Positions 24,567 to 33,805 of a DNA stretch of 64,000 nt are shown piece by piece (the stretch's first letter is position 1; every line of letters begins with the position of its first letter). The notes under the pieces are model-generated. The model saw nothing but the letters and a program-made list of their open reading frames with translations. It ran no database searches and was not told where the DNA came from. The position numbers were made by a program, and so were the translations under genes. This DNA comes from Nostoc linckia FACHB-104 (lineage in GTDB: Bacteria > Cyanobacteriota > Cyanobacteriia > Cyanobacteriales > Nostocaceae), in contig NZ_JACJQJ010000002.1 of the NCBI RefSeq assembly GCF_014696615.1, positions 219,624 through 283,623 on the forward strand, given 5' to 3'.

Positions 24567-26126
24567 TCAGACTGCAGCCTTTTTATAGTAACTTTTAAAT
24601 TCCCAACATTTTTGAATAAAACGCTGCGGTATTTCTAGACTTGCTCCCCAGTGCAAATGAATATAAGAAGCGTGAACATTTATAGGTATGTTCCATCCTT
24701 CATATCCCATATTTTCCGCACAATCGTAACGGTAAGTTTCAAACAAAGGTTGATTGGGTGTGGATATTAAATGCGAACGATGAAATTCATGCCCATACAC
24801 ATTTTCACCTGCTGGTACTATTAGACTATCTTGTAAAGATATGGCACGACGATAACCTAAAGTTAAGCGTTTTCCCATTTGAGTGGATGTAGGTAAAATG
24901 CCTAACATTGGCCAGGATGCACCGTTAAAATCAATAATTTCCTCACATAAATACATTAATCCGCCACACTCAGCAATAGTTGGTATTCCCTCTATAATTG
25001 CTGTTTTAACTGTGTGACGAACGCTAATATTTTCTGCTAGTTGCTGTGCAAAAACCTCTGGAAATCCGCCACCAAAATAAATTCCCTGCACATCTTTTGG
25101 TAATTCAGAATCTGCTAACGGACTCCAAAAAACCAGTTCTGCACCCAACTCTTGCAATAAATCAAGATTATCTTGATAGTAAAAATTAAAAGCGCGATCG
25201 CGTGCTACTGCAATCCTTAATGAGGAAGCAGAGGGGCAGGGGGCAGGGGGCAGGGGGAGATTTTCAGTTCCCAATCCCCATTGCCCCTTATCCCCAGAGG
25301 GGGCCCCGAGTTTCCCAGTCCCCAACATAGGTAATAACCTTTCCCAGTCAAAGCAAGTATCACCTAAATCAGCCAGCCGATTGATCACAGCATCTAATTC
25401 TGGGAGTTCTGCTGTGGGTACTAAACCTAAATGGCGATCAGGAATGGTGATATTATCTTGACGACGCAGTATCCCAAGAATGGGTAATTGTAATGATTCT
25501 AGAGCGTCTTTGAGTAGAGAAAGATGGCGATCGCTGCCTACGCGATTGAGTATTAAACCCGCTATTTTAATTCTCGGATCAAAAGAACAATAACCATGAG
25601 CGATCGCCGCCACAGAACCCGATAAGCGACTGCAATCAATTACCAACACCACAGGTAAATTCAGCAATCGTGCAATATGTGCAGTACTGGCAAAATCACT
25701 TATGAATTGGGCATGGGGCATGGGGCATGGGGCATGGGGCATTGGTAATTGGTAATTGGTAATTGGTAATTTGCTATTTCTCCCCTGCTCCCCTGCTCCC
25801 TCATCCCCCTCATCTCCCTCATCTCCTTGTCCCCTCGTCCCCTTAATCCCATCAAACAGCCCCATTACGCCTTCTACTAAAGCATATTCACTATCTTGGC
25901 TGTGACGGGCAAAACATTGCTGAATATAAGCTTCAGAAGTCAAAACTGGATCTAAATTCCGACAAGCACGACCAGTTACGTGCTGATGAAACATCGGATC
26001 GATATAGTCAGGGCCGACTTTAAAAGATTGTACTGCTATACCCCGACGACATAATGATGCTAAAAGCGTCAGTGTAACTGTTGTCTTACCTACTCCACTA
26101 CGTTCTCCAGCAATCACTAAAGCCAT
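24567..26126 (-). CDS. cobB: Cobyrinate a,c-diamide synthase with two repeat-derived insertions
   Basis: An ATP- and glutamine-dependent enzyme that amidates the a and c side chains of cobyrinate in cobalamin synthesis. It has P-loop GERSGVGKTTVTL at the N-terminus, KVGPDYIDPMFHQHVTGRACRNLDPV, and a class I glutamine amidotransferase domain with YFGGGFPEVF, nucleophile Cys in ECGGLMYLC near residue 386, and HEFHRSHL. At 519 residues it is longer than the usual 450-460. Residues about 92-142 (GDEGDEGDEG to PMPHAPCPMPHAQF) and 266-300 are encoded by STRR DNA but keep the frame. Catalytic motifs are intact. cobE lies 2.5 kb away. Confidence 0.94.
   Translation of the reverse strand: MALVIAGERSGVGKTTVTLTLLASLCRRGIAVQSFKVGPDYIDPMFHQHVTGRACRNLDPVLTSEAYIQQCFARHSQDSEYALVEGVMGLFDGIKGTRGQGDEGDEGDEGAGEQGRNSKLPITNYQLPMPHAPCPMPHAQFISDFASTAHIARLLNLPVVLVIDCSRLSGSVAAIAHGYCSFDPRIKIAGLILNRVGSDRHLSLLKDALESLQLPILGILRRQDNITIPDRHLGLVPTAELPELDAVINRLADLGDTCFDWERLLPMLGTGKLGAPSGDKGQWGLGTENLPLPPAPCPSASSLRIAVARDRAFNFYYQDNLDLLQELGAELVFWSPLADSELPKDVQGIYFGGGFPEVFAQQLAENISVRHTVKTAIIEGIPTIAECGGLMYLCEEIIDFNGASWPMLGILPTSTQMGKRLTLGYRRAISLQDSLIVPAGENVYGHEFHRSHLISTPNQPLFETYRYDCAENMGYEGWNIPINVHASYIHLHWGASLEIPQRFIQKCWEFKSYYKKAAV
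25700..25850. repeat. STRR block inside the cobB coding region
   Basis: GGGCATGGGGCATGG units, GGTAATT heptamers (four), CCCCTGCT and TCATCCCCC units follow one another exactly as in intergenic STRR clusters, yet the cobB frame reads through. A second such block is at about 25225-25320 (GGGGCAGGGGGCAGGGGG and CCCAATCC types). Confidence 0.85.
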
Positions 26127-26289
26127 AAACTGCCTTTTGATTTGATTTCCACAAAAATTTTAGGGGCGATCGCCAAAGCTTAAATTAATTTAACAATAAA
26201 ATCAGTGCGATCGCCCCATTACCCCACATCCTCTCTTCTGGTAACTCCTGATAGACTAACCAGACTCCCACGCTTCAGCACTTTTAAAT

Positions 26290-27105
26290 ATGACTAAAAA
26301 CTTAGCATTTCTCACCATCCACGGTATGGGAGAAACGGAAAAAGAGTATTACCAAAGACTTAAACAATCTTTAGAAAAAACTTTAGGTAAAGATATTTGG
26401 CAAAAAGTTCACTTTGAGCCAATCTATTATCAATCTGAATTACAAGACTACCAATATAGTGTTTGGGAAAATATGCGCCAAAGTGCATCTCTAGCTTGGC
26501 AAGATTTACGAAAATTTATGCTCTTTGGTTTTAGTGATGCATCTACCTTAGAACACCGAGCTACAGATGATGGCAGCGTGTATAAAAAAATTCAAAAATC
26601 TATTATCTCTTCTTTAAAAATTGCCAGGACAGCATTTTCATCTAATGATATTTCTATAATTATCTTGGCTCATTCTTTAGGTTGCCAAGTTATCTCTAAT
26701 TATCTTTGGGATGCTCAGAATAATCAAGGAATTTGGCAGATAGATAGTCTGGATTATCCAGTATTTCAACCAGAGCAAGAAGATTTTTTGAGATTGAAAT
26801 CTCTGCAATATCTAATTACTACTAGTTGCAATATTCCATTATTTGTAGCTGGCTTTGCCAAAATCATAGCAATTAATAAACCTAATCCTAATTTTAAATG
26901 GTTTAATTACTATGACAAAGATGATGTTTTAGGATGGCCTTTAAAACCTTTATCGCCTTCCTACAATTCAATAGTTGATCAGGACATAGAAATTGATTCT
27001 GGCAACATTTGGCAATCGTGGAATCCTCAAAGCCATGATGGTTATTGGACTGATGAGGACTTTATTACACATTTGTCAGACATAATTAAGAGTTTGAGTA
27101 CATAG
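26290..27105 (+). CDS. Alpha/beta-hydrolase-like protein of unknown substrate
   Basis: 271 residues. LAFLTIHGMGETEKEYYQRL opens with an oxyanion-hole-type HGMG. SIIILAHSLGCQVISNYLWDAQ is a nucleophile elbow of the AHSLG form, with Ser as likely nucleophile. The middle is Lys/Ser-rich and unlike standard lipases. NPQSHDGYWTDEDFITHL near the C-terminus could supply Asp and His of a triad. Similar proteins are usually annotated only as hypothetical or alpha/beta hydrolase. There is no signal peptide. It is an isolated gene, divergent from cobB. Confidence 0.75.
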   Translation: MTKNLAFLTIHGMGETEKEYYQRLKQSLEKTLGKDIWQKVHFEPIYYQSELQDYQYSVWENMRQSASLAWQDLRKFMLFGFSDASTLEHRATDDGSVYKKIQKSIISSLKIARTAFSSNDISIIILAHSLGCQVISNYLWDAQNNQGIWQIDSLDYPVFQPEQEDFLRLKSLQYLITTSCNIPLFVAGFAKIIAINKPNPNFKWFNYYDKDDVLGWPLKPLSPSYNSIVDQDIEIDSGNIWQSWNPQSHDGYWTDEDFITHLSDIIKSLST

Positions 27106-27167
27106 TCAAATTTTATAGACAGCCAATTGCGTAAAAAACCCAACAAAGCATCAAAATCTCTTTTTAC

Positions 27168-27196
27168 CATGCCCAATGCCCAATGCCCAATGCCCA
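27168..27196. repeat. GCCCAAT short tandem repeat
   Basis: Four CCCAATG heptamers in the gap between the hydrolase-like gene and the peptidoglycan-binding protein gene. Confidence 0.7.
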
Positions 27197-27329
27197 TTTT
27201 CCAGTTAGTCAACAGTCAGCATTATTTCTTAGGTAGAGAGACTTAACACTCAGTACTTTTAACGTACAGCTTTTTTATATGCTCAAGCGGCTGTAATATT
27301 AGCATCAGAAGATTCTGGTGGCAATTACC

Positions 27330-28211
27330 ATGAAAGGCAGTCTCTCACTAAGTATATTGAGCTACTTAGATTCACTACAAAGATTTCGCTTGTTCAGATC
27401 CAATAAGTTAGATTGGTTACTCATGTTGTCTTCTGTGCCTATGTTGATTGCTGCTTCTGCGGTAGTCACAATTGCTGCGCCACAGAAAATATCCCAAGCA
27501 ACTCCAGGAGTTAACTTTAACCGCCCTACCCTGAACATTGGTAGTCAAGGAGAAAGGGTATCTGAACTTCAAGCAGCTCTCAAACTATTGGGTTTTTATA
27601 CAGGTAACGTTGATGGCATTTATAGTGCTAATACTGCTACCGCTGTTTCCCGATTTAAACAAGCAGCCGGCTTAAATCCAGACGGTATTGTTGATGCTGT
27701 CACTTGGCAAAAGCTGTTCCCTAACCAAGGAATAGCCGCATCAACAGTAACGTCACCTCAACCAAGCCCTAAATCTACACCAGCATTAATCGCTCCTGCT
27801 TCAACGAACAACCCTAATAGAAATATTCCTAAACCAGAGCCCAAACCTGCTCAACCAAGACAAAGTACAACTCCTAAACCACCAAGAACACCCACCCGTC
27901 CGTCCCCATCTCGGACTAAGCCAACTCCTACCACGCAAATCCCGCGTTTTGTTGAACGTACCCCTGGTATTCAATACACCACAGATGGATTACCAATTTT
28001 GCGTTTAGGGAACCGTGGCTATGAAGTAGGCAAATTGCAAGAAGTATTGAAAAAGCTGGGATTCTTGCAAGGTAGCGTAGATGGAGACTTTGGCCCTTCA
28101 ACAGATACAGCACTCAAAGCTGCACAAAGCCGCTATGGGCTACAACCTGACGGCGTAGCTGGTGGTGAAACCTGGCAAGTGCTTTTGGGAAGACTGCAGC
28201 GACAGCGCTAA
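27330..28211 (+). CDS. Membrane-anchored protein with two peptidoglycan-binding domains
   Basis: About 293 residues. A membrane segment or uncleaved signal lies near the N-terminus (LLMLSSVPMLIAASAVVTIAA). The first PG_binding_1 domain (LNIGSQGERVSELQAALKLLGFYTGNVDGIYSANTATAVSRFKQAAGLNPDGIVDAVTWQKLF) is joined by a Pro/Thr/Lys-rich linker of about 85 residues to a second (LRLGNRGYEVGKLQEVLKKLGFLQGSVDGDFGPSTDTALKAAQ). No catalytic domain is visible, so it is likely a cell-wall-attached scaffold. Start ATG 27330 is preferred; GTG 27318 is possible. Confidence 0.88.
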   Translation: MKGSLSLSILSYLDSLQRFRLFRSNKLDWLLMLSSVPMLIAASAVVTIAAPQKISQATPGVNFNRPTLNIGSQGERVSELQAALKLLGFYTGNVDGIYSANTATAVSRFKQAAGLNPDGIVDAVTWQKLFPNQGIAASTVTSPQPSPKSTPALIAPASTNNPNRNIPKPEPKPAQPRQSTTPKPPRTPTRPSPSRTKPTPTTQIPRFVERTPGIQYTTDGLPILRLGNRGYEVGKLQEVLKKLGFLQGSVDGDFGPSTDTALKAAQSRYGLQPDGVAGGETWQVLLGRLQRQR

Positions 28212-28224
28212 ATAAATAAGAAAA

Positions 28225-28335
28225 TGGGTATGGGGTATTTGGTGTTTGGTAATGGGTAATTGGTAATTGGCATAGTTATTTCCCCTTGTCCCCTTGTCCC
28301 TTTCCCCCTCATCCCCTTCATCTCCTCTATTCCCT
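28225..28335. repeat. STRR cluster upstream of the holin-like gene
   Basis: GGGTATGGGGTATTTGG, GGTAATTGG and CCCCTTGTCCCCTTGTCCC units. These create an in-frame but spurious N-terminal extension of the next gene. Confidence 0.7.
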
Positions 28336-28347
28336 CACAGCTTGCGT

Positions 28348-28701
28348 ATGAAACACTTTTTATTAACTTGGCTGGCTACTGCGGTAGCTTTATTGATTAC
28401 TTCGAGAATTGTTTATGGGTTCGAGGTAAGGAGTTTTGTCGCGGCGTTGATTGCTGCTATAGTTATCGGACTTGTTAACGGCTTTATTCGCCCAATTTTG
28501 CAGTTTTTCGCATTTCCGATTACTTTACTGAGTTTTGGTTTATTTACCTTTGTTATCAATGCTCTAACTTTGTGGTTAGCTAGTGGACTAACTCCTGGTT
28601 CGGGTTTTGAGATTAAAGGCTTTGTACCTGCTTTGTTGGGTTCAATTGTGTTAGCGATTGTTTCTAGCGTGCTGAATTATTTTTTGAGAGTGGTTGAATA
28701 A
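28348..28701 (+). CDS. Small membrane protein, phage-holin-4-like / YvlD family
   Basis: 117 residues with four membrane helices (FLLTWLATAVALLIT, VAALIAAIVIGLVNGFI, LSFGLFTFVINALTLWLASG, LLGSIVLAIVSSVLNYFL) and the family pattern NGFIRPILQFFAFPITLLSFGLF. Despite the holin name, chromosomal members are widespread and of unknown role. I start at 28348 (MKHFLL) because the upstream extension MSLSPSSPSSP is repeat-derived. Its last 38 bases overlap the convergent cobE gene. Confidence 0.88.
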   Translation: MKHFLLTWLATAVALLITSRIVYGFEVRSFVAALIAAIVIGLVNGFIRPILQFFAFPITLLSFGLFTFVINALTLWLASGLTPGSGFEIKGFVPALLGSIVLAIVSSVLNYFLRVVE

Positions 28702-29266
28702 GAGTTGCTACGGCTATTGTCACCGCCCCTGGTTCACCATGTAACCGAAAAATTTGTTTTGGCACTAAGCACCTGACTCCAATATCAATCAAATAAGGAG
28801 TGAGGTTTAATGAATGTGCATTCAACTGTAGAGACTGATGGGTTGAAAATCGCTCCTCATTTTCTCCTATCTGGGTGGCTATTGTTGTTTGCCAATCGAT
28901 ATTAGCTGCTGCGAGCATAGCTGCTGCTTCCGCTACGCTAGGAGTTCCCATTGTTTTAGCTGTCTTTTCGGCTGGGTTAGGAACACACACAAGCCGGAGA
29001 ATTTCTGCGGGATATGTTTTTAAAGAAAAATTGCGTAGCTGGCAAAATTCTCCTAAACCGACTTCTGAAGCTTTATTGTTGATGGTAGCAAGACCTGCGA
29101 TAGCTCCGCCAAAACCGTTGGCTAACGCACTTTGGTTAAGTTGATTTTCTCTAAACACGTGCTCAATTGCCGTCTCAATCAACTTTCTCGATACACCTTT
29201 TTGACAACCAAATCCTACCCAGAAGTGTTGCGACTGCCTTTGTAATTGGGGCATTCTATCACTCAC
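28664..29266 (-). CDS. Cobalamin biosynthesis protein CobE / CbiG C-terminal domain
   Basis: About 200 residues. FWVGFGCQKGVSRKLIETAIEHVF, followed by ATINNKASEVGLGEFCQ and PNPAEKTAKTMGTPSVAEAAAMLAA, is the CbiG C-terminal (CobE) fold. This domain acts in ring opening and C-20 fragment removal of the corrin pathway, although CobE's precise role is unsettled. The GTG start at 29266 is supported by GAGGAG ten bases upstream; an ATG at 29254 lacks correct spacing. The 3' end overlaps the membrane protein gene tail-to-tail. cobB is nearby. Confidence 0.88.
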   Translation of the reverse strand: MSDRMPQLQRQSQHFWVGFGCQKGVSRKLIETAIEHVFRENQLNQSALANGFGGAIAGLATINNKASEVGLGEFCQLRNFSLKTYPAEILRLVCVPNPAEKTAKTMGTPSVAEAAAMLAAANIDWQTTIATQIGENEERFSTHQSLQLNAHSLNLTPYLIDIGVRCLVPKQIFRLHGEPGAVTIAVATLIQPLSKNNSAR

Positions 29267-30156
29267 TAATAGATTTCTCCTCAGTTAAATTGAAAATTTT
29301 TATTTCGCCTGTAATTCTAAGAATACCTGTGTATACGACGTTTTGTATGAGTTGTATACTTTCTGGTTCAGTATGATACATAAAAACTGATCGTTATAAT
29401 ACTTTTCCTGAAAACGAAAACCTATATATTGTGTACATCTAGCACAGTAGGAAACGCCGAGGCAGAGAAAAGGTAAAAGGTAAGAAGAAAAAATAAATTT
29501 TTGATTGATTTTTACTTCTCTAATAAGCTTGAGGCGCAAGCATTTTGCCTCCTCTATCTTGGTGTTTCAATTTCTTCCTTACTGTTGTACAGTAAAGCTT
29601 TCAGCGCCAGAAATATATTCTTACTCTCTTCAACAGTTGTAAATTTTTGATAGAAGAAATTTCTAAATTTATATCTTAGTTAAAACAGATGTAAAGATTT
29701 ATTTATCTACGTATTAATCTCTCAAAAATATAGAAAATATTTTGCTCTATTTAGCTTGCATTTTTGATAATTTATTGGTATATTATCAATCCAATCAAAT
29801 ATAAATACAAAAATTGATTGACCAACCCTAAATCATAAAAATTAAACATAATTAAGAGTTGCAAGTAATTTTAAAAAACTACTGTTTATTGATAAGCCTG
29901 AAGAAAATCAATCATTAATATTATTGACCATCACAAAGCGATCGCTCTTGATCTGCGATCCCACAAATAAACTTTTCTGCTTGTAGACTAATCAAGGAAT
30001 CATAGCTCAATTAAGCAGTCAAAATATGACAAATTGGCACAAAGTTAATGTTGGGCATTGGGCATTGGGCATTGGGCATTGGGCATTGGGTAATTGGTAA
30101 TTAGTATTTTCCCCTTGTCCCCTTGTCCCCTTCTCCCCCAGTCCCTAGCCCCCAAA
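29267..30156. other. Long A+T-rich intergenic region
   Basis: 890 bases without a gene. It includes runs of low-complexity A+T DNA (29660-29900), a TATAAT at about 29394 and one GCGATCGC site (29939). A cluster of five GGGCATT heptamers and CCCCTTGTCC units occupies 30050-30140 at the end of the ankyrin gene. No tRNA or conserved RNA fold was recognised; a small RNA cannot be excluded. Confidence 0.4.
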
Positions 30157-31440
30157 TCACTCCTGCGCCCCAGCCTTTTGCAGACTCCGCACTATATCTC
30201 TAAATTCGTTAAATTCGGCAATCATCAAGGCTGTATAACCACCACGATTTTTCAAGTTCAAATCTGCACCACCTTGAATTAATACCTTGACAGACTGAGG
30301 AAAACCGCCGGAAGCTGCCCACATTAACGCTGTTGCGCCAGCTGAGTCTTGAAAGTTAACATCAGCACCCTTGGCTATCAGTAAGTGCAAAACCTCTGGG
30401 TGATTGCGTTGCGTGGCTTTCAGTAAAGCTGTTTTACCATCCTCTGCGGGGATATTGGTATCAGCGCCATAGTCTAGTAAGACTTTCACTGTTTCAACGT
30501 GGCCTTGGAATGCAGCTAATGTTAAAGGGATCTCACCGAGATTTTTATCATGAACATCCGCCCCACTACGCAGCAGCACTTCGACAATTTGGCTATGTCC
30601 CTGCAAAGCGGCTACAAGTATTGGTGTATCACCAAGGTTATTCCGAATTTGGACATTTGCACCTCGGTTGAGTAATGCTTGCACTACATCTAGATAACCT
30701 TCCACAACAGCAAGGTGGAGGGCTGTTTCTCCATCACGATCTTGGAGATTAATTTGGATGTCTCTATCCAGTAAAGCTGTCACTATTTCAATATTGCCAG
30801 CGGCGGCGGCGGCGCTTAGTGCGGTTCCTCCATCCTGATTTTTGACATTCACATCAGCGCCAGCAGCCAGTAAGGTTTTCACAACTGCTAAACGTCCTAA
30901 ATCTACCGCAATCATTAACAGTGTCTCACCTTCTTCATCTGGGATATTGACATCTGCACCGCTTTGAATAAAAGCTTCTACAACTGCTGCGTGTCCTTGC
31001 TTGACTGCTAGCTTTAAGGCTGTGTCATCATCTTTATCAGTAATGTCCAACTTAGCACCAGCAGCCAGTAAAGCTTTTACTACATCGACATTACCTTTAA
31101 GTGCCGCTGCCATTAAGGCGGTGCTGCCATCTTCATTTGTGGCATTGACATTTGCACCTCTAGATATTAGTAGCTGCACAATATCAAGTTGATTAGCGCT
31201 AGCTGCCAGCATCAAGGCTGTGAGGCGATAACGCTTTCTGGGTTGGTTAATATTTGCCCCAGCATCTAAAAGCGATCGCACAATTTCGGTGTAGCCTAAA
31301 TTAGCCGCAAACATTAACGGCGTAGTACCATCGCGATCGCATACGTCCGCTTTAGCACCAGCAGCCAGTAGCGCCTCCAGCCGCTTGATATCACCGCTTT
31401 TAGCAGTTCCTAGCAGCAACATATCAGTGTTTTCAGTCAT
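30157..31440 (-). CDS. Ankyrin repeat protein
   Basis: 427 residues made almost entirely of about 12-13 ankyrin repeats of 33 residues. Each has the pattern DGTTPLMFAANLGYTEIVRSLLDAGANIN (repeat pitch visible at GADVNV, GAKLDI, GADVNI, GANVQI, GADVHD, GADTNI, GADLNL). It has no signal peptide or extra domain and is probably a cytosolic protein-binding scaffold; the partner is unknown. MTENTDMLLLGTAKSGDIKRLEALL is a normal capping start. The gene stands alone. Confidence 0.95.
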   Translation of the reverse strand: MTENTDMLLLGTAKSGDIKRLEALLAAGAKADVCDRDGTTPLMFAANLGYTEIVRSLLDAGANINQPRKRYRLTALMLAASANQLDIVQLLISRGANVNATNEDGSTALMAAALKGNVDVVKALLAAGAKLDITDKDDDTALKLAVKQGHAAVVEAFIQSGADVNIPDEEGETLLMIAVDLGRLAVVKTLLAAGADVNVKNQDGGTALSAAAAAGNIEIVTALLDRDIQINLQDRDGETALHLAVVEGYLDVVQALLNRGANVQIRNNLGDTPILVAALQGHSQIVEVLLRSGADVHDKNLGEIPLTLAAFQGHVETVKVLLDYGADTNIPAEDGKTALLKATQRNHPEVLHLLIAKGADVNFQDSAGATALMWAASGGFPQSVKVLIQGGADLNLKNRGGYTALMIAEFNEFRDIVRSLQKAGAQE

Positions 31441-31643
31441 TGATGAGATTCCGCACTAGCAGTTTTTATTGATCTAGCCCCAGAATTCAGTCTGAGATTG
31501 TTTATCCACTTTTGCAAGGGGGTTGAGTCACTATTCTGGGCTGAGATTTCGGGATACTGGCATCTTTTTATTCTCTGCCGCCAATACAGAGAAATAGAGT
31601 TATGCTAATTTTTATGAAGATTTAAGAATCGGGCGGGAACACT

Positions 31644-32114
31644 ATGAATTTGGAACTTTCTCCATCATTTAAATATTGGCTGAACTTCTTTCACCCAATT
31701 ATGATGTGGGCATTATTGGCAATCTCCATATATGCTGCCTATCTGGGGCTACAAGTACAGCGTACTAGAAATGCTCAGGGTGAAGAGAAAAAAGAATTGA
31801 TTAAAGGTAGATATAACATCAAACATTATCAAATCGGGTCTATACTCTTAGCTTTGATGGTAGCGGGTGCGGTTGGAGGGATGGCTGTTACCTACATCAA
31901 TAATGGCAAATTATTTGTAGGCCCTCACCTGCTAGCAGGACTGGGTATGACTAGTTTGATTGCATTTTCCGCTGCCCTCTCTCCTTATATGCAAAAGGGA
32001 GCAAACTGGGCACGTATGACTCATATTTTATTAAATTTCACACTTTTAGGGCTGTTTGCTTGGCAAGCTGTTACTGGAGTGCAAATTGTTCAAAGAATTT
32101 TGACGAATGCATAA
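31644..32114 (+). CDS. DUF4079 family membrane protein
   Basis: 156 residues with four membrane helices (IMMWALLAISIYAAYLGLQ, IGSILLALMVAGAVGGMAV, LLAGLGMTSLIAFSAALS, ILLNFTLLGLFAWQAVTGVQIV). Conserved histidines in FFHPIMMW and MTHILLNF sit near helix ends, reminiscent of cytochrome b561-like heme ligands. The family, found in cyanobacteria and plastids, is uncharacterised. CGGGCGGGA upstream is the only purine-rich sequence before the ATG. Confidence 0.85.
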   Translation: MNLELSPSFKYWLNFFHPIMMWALLAISIYAAYLGLQVQRTRNAQGEEKKELIKGRYNIKHYQIGSILLALMVAGAVGGMAVTYINNGKLFVGPHLLAGLGMTSLIAFSAALSPYMQKGANWARMTHILLNFTLLGLFAWQAVTGVQIVQRILTNA

Positions 32115-32217
32115 TTAAGAGTCAAAGGTCAAAGGTCAAGGGTCAAGAGTCAAAGATTAGCCCTTTCAAGGTAACTTGTTCAATCTCTTTTTCTCTACCT
32201 GCACTTGACCTTTGTAC

Positions 32218-32272
32218 AGACGCGATTAATCCTGTCTTGGCGATTATTGTACAGACGCGATTAATCGCGTCT
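32218..32272. repeat. Dispersed palindrome AGACGCGATTAATCGCGTCT with a half copy
   Basis: A perfect 20-bp palindrome at 32253-32272, preceded by a half copy GACGCGATTAATC (32219-32231). The same palindrome recurs at 50070-50089, and a degenerate version at 36156-36177. It lies between two convergent genes. Confidence 0.8.
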
Positions 32273-32289
32273 CTGCAACTCTTGACTAC

Positions 32290-32967
32290 TTACCGCTTTT
32301 TCTTAGCAGCATTAAAGGGTATACCAAGAGATTGATGAAAATCTTCTTGGACTTTGCGAGTTAAGCGACGAGATACTTGACGGACGATTTGGTTGAGTAC
32401 GCGATCGCCTGTAGATTGAATTAAAGACTTGGGCAGTCGTTGTATGAACTTAGGAAAGTGAAGTTCCACGACCAAATCTAATTCCCACTCTACTCGCGTC
32501 ACCTCCGCAAAATTTCCAGTAGCTTCAGATACATTTTCTACCAACTGTAGGGATGCTCGATAATCAACGTCATATCCAGGCGACTGATAATCAGGAATTG
32601 GGATAGTACGAATACGATATACTCCTGCATCAGCAGGTAATAATTCTAACCCTATCTTTGGCTCAACTTCATAACCAAAGGAGCCAAAACGACCAATGAT
32701 TAAAGCGTAGCCATTTTCTCCTAATGGTTGGACTTTCATCGGTTCAGCGCAACGCGAAAACCAGGAAGAGTGAGTATTAAGATACTCTGCAACCATTGCC
32801 GCTGGCGCATACATCTCCATACAATCACTGTAGCTACCATAAAATTTTGTAGGCATTGCTACAGGGACTCCTGTTAATGCGTCCTCCACTTCTGTGGCAC
32901 TGGACGCTACAGGTAAAACATTTTCTCTTATTTCTAATGATTGATATTCGCCGTTTCTTGAAAGCAT
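32290..32967 (-). CDS. DUF1997 family protein
   Basis: 225 residues. The segment FYGSYSDCMEMYAPAAMVAEYLNTHSSWFSRCAEPMKVQPLGENGYALIIGRFGSFGYEVEPKIGLELLP and the later VEWELDLVVELHFPKFIQRLPKSLIQSTGDRVLNQIVRQVSRRLTRKVQEDFHQSLG match DUF1997. That family is cyanobacterial/plant, with a START-like fold often predicted. There is no signal peptide. Function is not established. The divergent upstream region (32968-33145) separates it from an SDR gene. Confidence 0.85.
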   Translation of the reverse strand: MLSRNGEYQSLEIRENVLPVASSATEVEDALTGVPVAMPTKFYGSYSDCMEMYAPAAMVAEYLNTHSSWFSRCAEPMKVQPLGENGYALIIGRFGSFGYEVEPKIGLELLPADAGVYRIRTIPIPDYQSPGYDVDYRASLQLVENVSEATGNFAEVTRVEWELDLVVELHFPKFIQRLPKSLIQSTGDRVLNQIVRQVSRRLTRKVQEDFHQSLGIPFNAAKKKR

Positions 32968-33145
32968 AAATGCGTTCCTGCATCCTTTGGCGTTGGTCTA
33001 TATTAATCGTTCCCAGCTGACGTGGGTCATTATGCACTTAGATTCCATTTTGACGGAATCCTCATGAATCTGTCATGAACTTCGTAGAATTACTACAATA
33101 AAGAACTGAACAATCACATATTAGTTTCCCAGGATAGCGTTTCTC

Positions 33146-33805
33146 ATGAAAGCATTTGTAGCAGGGGCAACAGGTGAAACAGGTCGCCGGATTGTACAAG
33201 AACTCATAGCGCACAAAATTCCCGTCCGTGCTTTAGTCAGGGATACTGAGAAAGCTAGGGAAATATTGCCCGCAGAGGCAGATTTGGTAGTGGGTGATGT
33301 GTTAAAACCCGAAACCCTGACAGAGGCTTTAGGTGATAGTACAGTCTTACTGTGCGCCACCGGTGCGAAACCCAGCTTCGATCCTACTGGGCCCTATAAG
33401 GTAGATTTTGAAGGTACTAAAAATTTAGTAGATGCCGCTAAAGCAAAAGGAATTGAGCATTTTGTCTTTGTTTCTTCCTTGTGTACTTCCCAGTTGTTCC
33501 ATCCCCTAAATTTGTTTTGGCTAATTTTAGTTTGGAAAAAGCAAGCTGAGGAGTACCTTCAAAAAAGCGGCTTGATCTATACGATTGTGCGGCCAGGTGG
33601 ATTGAAGAATGAAGATAACTCTAATCCGATAGTGATGCAGGGCGCTGATACGTTGTTTGATGGTAGCATTCCTCGGCAAAAAGTTGCCCAGGTTTGTGTA
33701 GAAGCCCTTTTTGAACCAACTGCACGTAATAAAGTTCTAGAGATTGTTTCTAAACCCGAAGCTACTGCCAAAAACTTTAGGGAGTTATTTACTAACGTTG
33801 CTTGA
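33146..33805 (+). CDS. NAD(P)-binding atypical SDR (NmrA/Tic62-like)
   Basis: 219 residues. The N-terminal dinucleotide-binding motif GATGETGRR (GxxGxxG) is followed by VRALVRD (NADP-preferring Arg), then VVGDVLKPETL and FVFVSSLCTSQ. The classical Y-x3-K is not evident, as usual in atypical SDRs; TIVRPGGLKNED is present. Similar proteins associate with photosynthetic membranes in cyanobacteria and plants. Substrate unknown. Confidence 0.88.
   Translation: MKAFVAGATGETGRRIVQELIAHKIPVRALVRDTEKAREILPAEADLVVGDVLKPETLTEALGDSTVLLCATGAKPSFDPTGPYKVDFEGTKNLVDAAKAKGIEHFVFVSSLCTSQLFHPLNLFWLILVWKKQAEEYLQKSGLIYTIVRPGGLKNEDNSNPIVMQGADTLFDGSIPRQKVAQVCVEALFEPTARNKVLEIVSKPEATAKNFRELFTNVA

Noticed and set aside
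28294..28347. N-terminal extension MSLSPSSPSSP of the holin-like protein
   Set aside because: It is encoded by CCCCTCATCC-type repeats, and the membrane helix with the family start lies at 28348.
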